Shown here one piece after another: positions 30,501-42,500 of a DNA stretch of 64,000 bases. Each line of letters begins with the position of its first letter. Within the stretch, counting starts at the first letter, position 1. A program made the translations under genes and the position numbers. Location of the stretch: NCBI GenBank assembly GCA_037013685.1, contig CM072897.1:19604143-19668142 (forward strand), read 5' to 3'. The notes below the pieces were generated by a model. That model was not told the DNA's origin and ran no database searches. It saw nothing but the letters and a program-made list of their open reading frames with translations. The stretch comes from Acridotheres tristis (taxonomy: Eukaryota; Chordata; Aves; Passeriformes; Sturnidae).

Positions 30501-33500
30501 GGTCTTCTCCAGATCACGAGCATCCCTAAGGCAGAAAGAAGATCATTAGATACTTTCAGTTCTACACAGTCTCTAGAAGACTACACACACAGGGACAGTT
30601 TCAGTTCTTCTCTCAGACCCAGGTAACAACTCACTAATGCCTGGTTTGAATAAAATACACTACATTGCTTCAAGAGGAAAGCAAAAGCACATTTTGCCAC
30701 AGAAAGAAACCATACTGGATTAAGACAATAAGTACCAAAACACCATGGCTGGGCCCAAGAGCATAGGTCAGAAATCTCTCCCCCTGCACAAGATTCCAGA
30801 GAGGCCGAGGAAGCCTCTAGACACCCAGAATGGCTTAGCTCTATTTTTGCCTATGAGATGAAGTGACAGCAACTTGGATTACGATTTTAATCTGAAACAG
30901 GGCAGTAACTGGGCAAGACCAGACCAGCTCAGAAAATATTTATTCAGCAGCAACACAGGCTCACACAAGCACTGGCTCCTGGACTTGCTACCAGAGTCAG
31001 TGATGGGAGCACGAGTGACCAGACACAGGAACTGACTGGGGAAAGGAGGTTGCTGGTTTATTTTAAGACAGACCAGATCACCACGTCGCCAGACAGCTGT
31101 GCTGGCACAACCTGGACAACAGGGACTTGCTTCCAAGAAATCTGTTAGTCTCAATCTGCCAAGAGTCATGTGTCAGGCATGTTAAAGCTGGGTCTTCCCA
31201 TATCAACAGACCCCCAAATCTTCTTGTCCCAAAGACTCTAAGGCATATTGGGGTATACTCTGGTGACAGGTACAGCCAAAGGTTCCACTTTTTTCCTCCA
31301 TTATCCCACCAGCTACAAAGAGGAGGCCCTCACCCTCTTCACCGCAGAGTCTGAGAGCTGTATTCACCTGGCCTACCAAATAGCAGATCTCAGTATTAAA
31401 CTGTGGGAATACTGCCAGTATCTACTACCAAGTGTTCTCAACATAATCACATGAGCCTGACAGAAATACACTTTTTTTAAAAAAGTCTTTTATTAGCCAA
31501 TGTTGGAAAGACTGGACGTGGCATATGTCAGGCCAGCTACCCATGAAGCTGATGAAAGGAAACAACCCCAAAGCACGTTTCTCGTGTGCTGTCTTCAGTG
31601 ACTCAACTCCTGAATGAACTGTGCATTTCTGGAAAAAGTACAGGTCTGCTGATGTGAGCTCCAGAAACTGTCCTGTTTGCAGGCAGAAATGGATGTTAAA
31701 GGAATAAAGCTGAAAGATGAACTGTTCATCTGCTTTCTTCCTTTAAATGGTTTTGTACAAGTCTTCTGGAGTCTCAAAACAACTTTCCCTGCTCTTTTGC
31801 CTCACTCCAACATGTACTGGTACATTGACTCGGCTCTTTCACCACAATGTGCACTGCCGGGGCCTGGCACAGAGCCAGAGGCACCCAAAGGGCTGGACCT
31901 ACATCCCAGGATTTATAAATCTGTAGGAGACTGGCACTGTTCCTTTACACAAGGGAGGAAAACTGCTGGCTCCTGCTTCCAGCAGCTCATGCAGTGTAAG
32001 GAACAGGCACCTCAGCTCTGGGCAGTGAATGATTTCCCAGTTAATAGTACCTGGCCCTTCATGGATTTTGCACACCTTTAGGACAACAGAACTTTGCTTT
32101 TGCTGCTTTAAGCACATTCAGAGGTACCATCCAGACCAGGGCAGTGATAGGGGGCAGGTATGAGCAGATCAGTGGAGAAAGCATGAGAAGCGACTTGAAG
32201 AAATAATGGCATACTTGAAATGTTTAGAAGAAATCAGACAAACTCTATGAGGATGAAGGTATTTTTCCAATACTCAGCATCACAGTTATACTGGGAAGGG
32301 TAAATTCCCAATAACTTGTGGATTTCTTCCACAGTATGTCTGTCTACAGGCACAAATGTGTGCCATGAAAACAACTAATTGATTTTCTGGGTTAACTTTT
32401 ATAAGTTCTCAGCAAAGGGCTCTCAAAGTGTCCTTCCAGATGATGATTTAAGGGTGTCCCCTCTTTAGACAGTGTGCAAGCAGAGGATCAGACTCCAGGG
32501 ATGTTCAGCATCAATGTGTGTCTCAAACACTGCTGGTTATGTCTCAGGTTTTGGGTGATCTGACTCCTACCTGCTTTTGTTACTGGGCACTGCTGGAGAA
32601 CAAATCACAGGGTGCTTGGGCACAAAGACGTGTGAATTGTTTAACAGAGAAGATATAATCCAGTCAAACTCTGTATCACCTCAAGACAACCACTGTAGAT
32701 TCCTAAAAAAATCACAGGATAACCTGACTGTGAACAGAGCTTTATTCCCAGAAATTAAGAGTCCTCAAACTCACAGGTATTTGGGGGAAATAACTCACTG
32801 TGCAAAAATCTTACAGTAACACACCTGTGCAGCCTGTTCTGACTCCTTACTTCCAGTTCAGAAGATTACAATTAACATTTTTCAAAAAATACACAGACAG
32901 GAAAAAGAAAATGGTAAGGGATAACTTCTTCCATGAGCACAATGAGATGGCATCCACAAAGCCCTGCAAGTTAAAGATCTACCATGGAAAGTAAACACAA
33001 GCCATTCCAATGAATAACTTCTCTCATTGCAATGGCCAGGTTACTTCAAAAATATTTGGATACATAGTCTCTGGTGGCATGCAAGTGTTAACCCCTTCAG
33101 CGACACTGTGACTGACAGGAAAATGGGCTTAGCATAATCATCTTTAGCCAGGGGCAATTTACATGAGCATTTTTTTGGAGAAAAAAAAAATCCTTAACAT
33201 TATTCTATCTTCTCTTTCTCCTCCAAGCCCTAGTGAGGTGAGCACTTGGTACTTTTCTTCAGTTCTCTGTCCCTCATTGAGTCTGATTTTGTCCCTTCTT
33301 CAAAGGAACACCCACTTTTATCATCCATTCCCTCTTCACTGCGGCAAAGAGGAAGTTTTCCCATCACAGTGAAGCATCACCACACTTCATAGTGTTTTAG
33401 GAAAGAAAAAAACACATTCCTTAGGGTGATTTCATCTCCCCATCACTGACAAAATATGTTTTAAACACCAATGTCATCCTGACAAACAGGTAGGAAATCC

Positions 33501-36500
33501 ATTGTGGTGATGCCTATGCCTTAGTCTACAACTCTCAATCAAGGAAAAAAAATAATTTAGCCATCTTAAGAAACTCTTTAGGCCCAGGAAACCACTGCCA
33601 ATGCAGCAGTGGCTAGGGGATGTAATCTCTGGCAGCAGCCCCAGCACAGATGTGGTTGTGGCTTATACCACTTCCCTGCAAAAAGCAGCTTTACCTGCAA
33701 AAGCACTTTGTTCTGCTGGCACAACCTGCATCTGCACTTGGAAAACCTGCCAGCATCCTTTCCCCAACAAGCCTCTTCTAGCTCAGATCATTTTTTAATG
33801 ATGACTTCGCAGTTTATTTACCACACTCTCCTCATTTATTCTTAGTTAGCTTTACAGCCAACAAAATACAGCCCTGGCAACACGTTATTTTCTAAGCTGG
33901 GATTTCCACTACAAGAAGTAATTTTGCCTGCTTACATCCCAAAACGTTTTCCTCCAAGGGCTCTGCAGAAGTCACCTTTGAAGAAAGGATACTCTGGAGG
34001 CGTGAGGAGTTTAGCAATCACTTGTTAGCTCTTGTTCCCAACAAGATATACCTCCAAGTCTAACTACAGTCTCTAATTGCTGCCGGTATTTTTTAATCAG
34101 TTACCTGAGCTCCCTTGAATTAAGAGAAAATAGTCTGGTGGGATCTGATACAGAAATAGCAGAGCACAAGTCATTCAGCAGTGGGGGAGAATGGGAAGCC
34201 TCCAGTGTTTTCATCATTTTCTCGTTTAAGGATTTTGAAGACTTGCTTCTACACAGACTTGCACTCATTTAATCAGAAGTGTTTCTACAGCTGTTGAGTC
34301 AAACCAGCAAGTAGGTGCAGATTCTCTATCTCTATTCCCTTTTGGTAGGGAATGGGAAACAAACGTGGACATGCAATTTTGTATTTGATGGACTGCACAA
34401 CAGCTGACAAGGATATCCCTTGTTCCTCTCCCATTAAAATACTACCATCAGCAAGACATTGGGTTTCTCCAAGAGTTTGAAAAAACCCACCTAATCAGCC
34501 CTGCCTTGTAACTGCTGTGCAGGGCAGCAAGAGGAATAATTACACTAATGACTGGTGAATAATTGAGTATACTGAACAGGCTGGCACCCAGCCTCCTCCA
34601 AATCCCAGTGCTGCCTGCAGAAACACCCTGGCAAAGGACAGCAGGGAATTACACCACGGCACACGAGAGTGACACAGATCCCAAACACCCTCTCTCCAGA
34701 GAGTTTCAGTATCCATCATCCCTAAAGAGAACTCCAAGTCTCTGCACTGTTCCCCTCCTAGAAATTATCATCCCAGCCAGGAATGGTTTTGTGCATATTT
34801 TCAACCATCAATTTCAGCTCTATTAACAATACAAATAAGGACATTTCAAGCCTGTCATATTATCAAGTAAAATAAAGAGACTGGTTATCTAATGCATATC
34901 TAAATGGTGTATAAATCAAAGAGTATCACCTCAATTTGCTCAGATGGCCTTTCAGTCATTGCAGAAGTATTACAAACTGTCCAGACAAAGACATCCAACA
35001 CATTATTTCATCAGATCGTCACAGTGTACAAAAAATGTTAATTTTTTTTATTGAATTGTTATTTTACATTATCGTTATTTTCCTCTATGCACACTAGGTG
35101 AGATTTTACTCCAAGGACTTTCCACTTTACACTGTTGCTCCCAGAAAAATTATGTTGCTAACTAAGAGCTGGAATGCTGCTCTTCCTCCCTTTTTGTTAA
35201 AAAGCTGCTGTTCAGCCTAGTTTTAATACACATTGTTTAATAAAGCTCTGCCACTTGCAAGCTCCTGCTCTGGAATCCAGCCTCAAGACATGGCTGTCCC
35301 ACACTCTTCTTTCCACATCCTATTTGTGAGATCCTACATGACTAGGATAAAGATAACTAGGAGTTAACTTAGCCCTAAGTTTTCTTCCCACACAGGAAAG
35401 CTTGTTGCAAGTGAGACTGTTTATTCATGCGAGTCCTCCTGGTTTCCTCTAATCCCTCTCCACATTTCTATCTGCCAGACAAAGGAATGCTGATTGCATT
35501 TGTGTTTTGTTGCACAAGAACACACCAAGCCCAGAGTTCCCAGCTGCAGAGGGCATCAAAATGTTGAAAAACTCTCCAGAGCTCTTTCCAAAGTTAAATA
35601 TGCACTTCTAACTAGATGTGCACACAAAGCAGGCCACAGAAATGTTGAGGTGTGCATGCATATCCATTTGTTTTGCTGATGGAGTTGAACAATTCAAACA
35701 CCATCACTTCTGGCACCTGGAACAAAGCAGCTGCTCATGGGGTCAGAGGGCTGAACAAGGAGAGCAGAGAGAAGACACTTTTAACTGGAGAGTTGCCTGA
35801 TCCCCTGCATTCTACAGCCCTGCAAACAGCTGTATCCAGACAGTCAGGGAATGGGAACTGTCCAAGACCAATATCCATGTAACCACAGCTCTGTTGTGGG
35901 TGCACGTGTCTCCACATCCCAAAAAGCACTACTGGAGATGAGTGTCAGACACTCCAACACTGGAACACTTCGAGGGTGTTGGTGTTTCAAGCCAACCAAG
36001 TCCAAGTGCCCCAACTCAGAAAACCAAAGGCAAACCCCAAAGAAGTGACCCAGAGTGAAGCACTGCACTGTCACTGCCACACCAGGTCCACACACACATC
36101 AAAGCAAGTACAGGATGGTAAAAACAGCCATGTCCTGCTGTGATTTTTACACAAGGGTGTTGTTCAAATACCAGCTCCTTCCTCTGGCTCTGGAAATATT
36201 CTGCTTAAGAAAATAGCAAAAAACCATCCTTTGCAGGGCAGCACCCAACACGTTCCTTCAGAGGCTGACCCAGTCATGAACACCAGGCAGGAAGCAGGAA
36301 CCTTCAGAATCACTTCAAATTTTCATTTCTTTACCTTGGAAGAAAATCTCTTCAGGGTGTCTCCTTAATAACAATTGAATATATTAGTTTAAAAAGAAAA
36401 TCTTTGAACTAACACTCAAAGAAGTAAGTTATTTTGGCATTTGACTACTTTCAGGTGGACTTATACAGATTCTTCTGGTTCCACTAAGTTTTTTTACTGT

Positions 36501-39500
36501 GTGTTCTCAATTTTGAGAGGACTTTAACTGTGTCCAAGTAGAACCCTTTGGAGCAGGAAGACCTACTCTATCCTGATTATCTGCTGGGAAAGAGAGTTTA
36601 GAGTCTGCATCCCTCATCTGGTGAAATTACTGCAACAATCACAGACGATTTTTCTGAAGGGCTGCAAAGGCAATAAGCAAATATCCAAGCTTTTAATTTC
36701 AAACATCAGCATTATCTCCCTCCAGTTCCCAAACTCCTCAAATCACAAAGCAATGAAAGCTTCATCTGCTGTGAATTGAAATGCACATGAAAAGGCCTAT
36801 TTGTGGTGTCACAGTTGATGGAGAGTCCCCCCCCAGACCAGGAAGCCTTTCACACCTCCATGTTTGAGACACAAGTACTCTCCCACAAGACCTAATTTTG
36901 AAGCAGATTGCCAAGGCATGATCCTTGTACTGCTTGTCCCTGGAAACAAGAGGTGCTACATGGTGCTCTAGCATGTAAGTTTTTAAGCAAGGAAGATACA
37001 AAACCAGGAATGTTTTAGAAAGATTGGGAAGAAGGACGTTAACGTGTCAGCATCAGTAAGTGGGCACCAGCAGAAACCACCAGGAGAAGACTAAGAAGGC
37101 CATTTTTAGGTAGGCTGTATGCTCAGTTACTACCAGATCACAGCCAAGAGCCACTTCCTCACAGGGCTCTCAGCTACTGCCCTGTCCCCAGCAGCTCTAC
37201 TTGGCTGCTCTCCCAAATACACCTGTAGAGGACCACAACCTTTTGCCATCACACAGATGTGCTGCAGCCTGGCAACAAGGACAGGCACCCTAACACGGCC
37301 ATGGAGAAGCTGTGCTCTCCTCTCCAATTGTCTGGGCTCCATGCTTCTCCAGAGAGAGACATCAAGGGGGGACACATGTCCCTTCAAAGCCAATTCTTTG
37401 TTTCTCCCTTTTTACTAGACACTGGCAATGCCTACCAACTTTGTGCTCCACCAGCTCCCAAAAGTTGCCCAAAACTCAAGCAAGACAAGACTGCTGGCAA
37501 TGCCAAAATGCACCACAACCACCCAAGACACTTCCACAAGGGCTTACTCACTTCTTCCAAATGACTTTGATGCTGTCAAAAGCTATCTACGTCAGGTTTT
37601 GGATTTGAAATGATTCCAAACATGTGGAAACAGTTCTAAGCCTTGAAAACAAGGAAAAGCTGATGGTTCTGTTTGGGTGTTGTGAGAGAGGTTCAAACCC
37701 TCACCACAGTGAGCTGCTCTGACTACCAGAGATAATGACCTGGCATTGCTACACCACCTAAACAAGGGATTGCTCCTGAAAGAGCCTCTGCACTTGCAGG
37801 GGCATTCCAAATTCAGGAAAGGGACAGACTTGTGAAGCATAAACTCAGTTACACCTGAAACAACTACTGAGGGAAGTCTTGGAAGGCAGTTTTCAAAGCA
37901 TTTATTTAAACAGTGTTTCATCACAGCTCAAGGTCAAAAGCTAAGAGCAGACCAAGAATTCTATACAGGCCAAGCTTAGGGTTTCCAACACCTCCAACAC
38001 CAAACACCCAGATGGTGAAAAGACTTAAATATAATCAACATTTCCATTATCAAATTACTAATGATTTTTCTCCAGCTGACTACCTCGTCCCCTCAGAGAC
38101 TCCTGCACCAACATCCCACACAAAGCCAGCAGCCCTCTCCCAAACCTCAGGCATCTGTATTCCAGGCTGTGCTCAAATGCACCACTTGGCATTCCTGAGC
38201 AGCTACGAACCCTCCCAAGGTGTTTTACAATAAATGAGGCTGCGATTTCCTTGCAGTTGCTGCAGCTACTAAATGACTTGATGAAATTCAGCGTTATGCA
38301 CTTGTATGCACCCAACAGCCTCCAAACATCTTTTGTGGCTGTCAGGGATCCACTGTAGCCAGGAACAAAGAAAAAACATCATTTACAATACTCAGACCCC
38401 AATAATTCCAGAAATCTGGAGGACCCTGAACAGGTGAGTTCAGGACTGAGCTATGTGGAGAGGATCTCCAGCCTTCACAGTTACAGACAAATTCCAGATT
38501 CTTTTCCCAGGTAACCAGCTTTCCTAAGCAGAGGAATGAGTTGCTACCTTTTCCAGAAAAAAAAAGGCTCCTATAAAGAAATTCTGGATGAAACCGTGGA
38601 CTCACTGTTAAACAAGCACAACGTGGAGATCAACCATCACTTTACTCAACTATCACACCTGACACCAACAGCAGAATCACATTCTTGTTTGTCTCATTAA
38701 TGGAGCAAAGAAAAAATTACTTTAGAAATAGAAAACTGAAAACCATTCAATAGGTGCCAAAGACTGCCCAATATTTCCAAAGGGCATTGGAGCTTTGGGG
38801 TTTATTTGCTATTAGGAACTTGAACTCGTGCAAGGTTAAAACTAAGGGGTCAGAGCTTGGGACAAGTATAAAAGGGGAATCCATGTTTTTGTTTTTAATG
38901 ATGCTTTAACATCCAGAAATAGCTCTTGTTTTGCATCAACTGCAGTCTTAACTCTGACCTCGTGGCACAGCTTCCAATTTATAGCAGAAACAACCCTAGA
39001 ATTAAACCCACAGGGAATAGCAACAACTGTATTTACTATTCAGTTTTAGCTTTCCAGAAACAAACATTTAAACTGTTTTCAGTTTCACTTTGAAACATCC
39101 CAAGACACGCCAGTCTCCATCTGCATCCCAAGACCCCTGAGAAAAAGGCTGACTTGCTGTGATTTTGGAAAGACTACATTGAGACAAAAGCAACCAGCAT
39201 CAAATGTTTTCACATGTGGCTAACCATGAGATTTGCATTTGGCCTAACAGAAAAATACAAAGCAAATGGGTCATATTTAAGTGCAAAGTTGAAATTCTTC
39301 TGGAGACTTAACAAGACTTCTACCTGGTAATGCTGAAATTTAAAGTAATCTTTTCAAAACTCTCTTATACTCAGAATTACATGTCTTGGCAATCAGGAAC
39401 AGACACCATGTCATTCCTAAAAGCTTTGGAGTGATTGCTTATACAAGATTCCAGGAATGCTTTGTCACAATGAAGTTTATTCCATTCCTTGGAAATATTA

Positions 39501-42500
39501 AATGCATTCCTACTATAATGAAACACCTTATAAACACCACGTGACAGAAACACGAGGTTTAACAAAGCATTTCCTTTCAGCATCATGATATTTAGGCCCC
39601 TGACATGAATTTTATTATCAAATAAGTAACCACACAAGGAGGTTTGCTAATGCACCTCATGCTGCAAGAAGACCCGGATGGAAGCAGCACCAGCCTAGAG
39701 TGCTTCCACCCACAGACTCCCACCTAATGCTTGTCAGGCAGCTCCAAGGATTTCAAATTTCCAAGATGTCATCTCTAGCATTAAATACAGTTTTAAGCAC
39801 TACCCTGTGCAACAAGCAGCAATTCCTGTTGCTCATTGGCAAGTCATCCCTGTTTTGGGCAATACCTTTAGAATGTACTGCCCACAGTATGCTGAATTAC
39901 ACCAGTATTGGGAAGATTTCCTAAGTTCTGTCTGGAAATCAGGATGTTTTGTCCAAGCAAGTGAAGCCACTGTTTAACAAGACCCCTCCTGTAACAATGG
40001 GTTTGCACTCGTTGTGACAGAGCTCTATTTAACCAGGGCGTGTAACTCCAGGAGCCTCTGGGAAAAGCTGTTCCTCAACACATATGGGATTTTAACTTCA
40101 GAGTGGTCTGGGGTTTAGGCTTATTTTAACGGCAAAGTTTCCACCAGCAAGGACCTAACCTTGCTTCCAAAGAAGTCATCCAGTTCCATCATGTACATGA
40201 GAAGCCTGTACTTGCTGCAAATACTCTGATGTTACATCTGATCTAGTCTGCTCTAAAAGAATCTAATTTAAAGTCTTTAATCAAAGGTAAAGGTATTTTT
40301 GAGCTAGACTAAGTTTTGCTGGATTCAGGAATGCCACGTCCTTCCAGAGAAAGCTCAGGTTTGAAGCTCAACATGCTCACAATCACACAGCAAGCCAGGC
40401 ACAACACCCAGACACATCCAGGATCCTGATCCCTGCTGTGGGGCGGGGAAAGAAAATAAGAGGCTCAACTACTTTTTCTGACACCTCCAAGCTTCATCAC
40501 AGTATTTTCAATACCTCACCATTACAGAAGTCCAGGAAGAATAAATATGGTCAGTGACATCACAACAATGTCATTGGAATGCTCCAGAAAAAAGGCAGGC
40601 AAAAAGGGGAAATTAATCCCACCTGGAAATACTGGAATTGCACAAGGTTGCAATAAAGCAAGGAGAACACTGGGCCAAGCCAGGCTACAGAGATACATCA
40701 TGTGCTCTACTCAGAGCAGAAATAAATATGCCACTCTAAACATTTTTCAAGTTTATTTTCAGAAAAAAAAATCTAGAGTGAAAATGGAAATAGCAATCTG
40801 ATATAATTTATTTTTTTTAAAAAGTGGCAGTGGATTATTTGGACAAAAGTTCAAAGAGGAAGAATATGGGGAAGACATTCAGCTGTGGGAAAATGCCTTT
40901 GGGAGGAGGAAGCCTTTTGTTCCACAGCACCTCTATGTCTAGGTTTTTACAGACCCTTTCTAACTTATTCTGCCAGCAGCTGGAAAATCACCAGAAATCC
41001 GCCTGTTGACTCAGACAACTGAAATTCCAAATACTATGGCAAATGGCTTTCTGCTCCACCTAATCACAGGGAGAAGATGGGAGGAATACTCTTGAGGTTT
41101 ACAAGTCTTAGCCAAGCAACAGCACAAGGTAACGTGGTTATTCATACCCCTATTTTTGCATTTGGAGAGCAAGGGGAATTCTCGTCGTGCGACAAAGACA
41201 AATCAGATTATGAGCATAAGTGCCAAATACTGTACAAAACCCACCATCAAACACCTGAAATCCTGCTTATGCTCAGACAAGAAAGAGCAAGTGTAAAATA
41301 TTCTGAATATTTGAGACATTCTGAAACTTGCCTGGTTCACTGGGGGTTCAGTACTGTTAGGGAGGCTAAGTGATAGCAGAGTTTGGCACTGAGCAGATGT
41401 CCCCAAAAGCCCATTCCATGCTACGGGGTGAATCACAGGCTCTGTGAGCAATAACTTAGCCACAAGTTAGCTCCTACTTCTGCAAAGTCTCTGTCAGATC
41501 AAATCCCTGCTCTGTAAAGTTCATGTTTTTTCTCACACAGCTTGTATTTGGAAATGACCAAATGGATGGGAGAAAAAAATTTAATTTAGCCCCTTCAGCT
41601 ATAGCCCTGTCAGCTAATAACTGCTCAAATGGAGTGTTTTAATATAGAGTTACACCTGCCATAGCTCAGACACCTCCTTGCAAATACTCCATGGCTCCCT
41701 GTTCCATTTTCCTTTTGCTGCAGCTGCAAAACAAAAGCCCATTTATACCTTACACATGATCATCAAAAAAAAAAATTAAAAAATAAAAAAAAAATCACTC
41801 ATTAGAGAGCACAAGACCTACAGCTGAAATTTTCAGGCTGTACATTACATCTCCCTTGAACAAGTAAGTTCAAAGCTCTCAAAGATGTAACCACAACCAT
41901 CACTATTTTCTACCAAGAACCCACGGCAGACACACAGGGACCAAAGCCATCCAGTACTTGACTGGAACAAGTGAATCACAGCTCAGCAACCGAGGATCCG
42001 CAGCAGGATCCCGAGCCAACGTGACTCCAGAAAAGGTTTACTGAACCAGAAAAGCAGCAGCAGCAATCCTGGTTGGACGCCAAACACAAGGAAATAAACA
42101 GAACAGAGCCCTGGAAGATTTCACCACCAGCCACAGGAGTGAGGATGAGCAAATCCTGAAGCATCAGCCGACGTAGGGCCACTTACCTCAGAACAGCCCA
42201 GAAATCTGATGGCTTCCTGCTGCTATTTAACAGCCATCCACAGTAACTGAGTGTTTCCCTACCCTCTTCTGATGCATTCCAGGGTCTAAGTTGGTTTTGG
42301 GTCCCAGGTTTACCCACAACATTCTGAACGGATTTTGTGCACCCTGCTCTGCTAAACCAGGACGAACTACTGCAAACTCCAGGCAGCAACTGGAGCAGGA
42401 GAGCAGCCAGGTCTGGGGGGATGGTTCTGCAGAGCCCAGCACAGGGTCAGACCTCCCGCTGCCACCCCAGGGACAGGGCAGGACAAGGGACTCGTCACCT

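Noticed and set aside
37690..37705. GGTTCAAACCC resembling a tRNA B box (also near 27,500)
   Set aside because: No matching A box or cloverleaf stems around either site.
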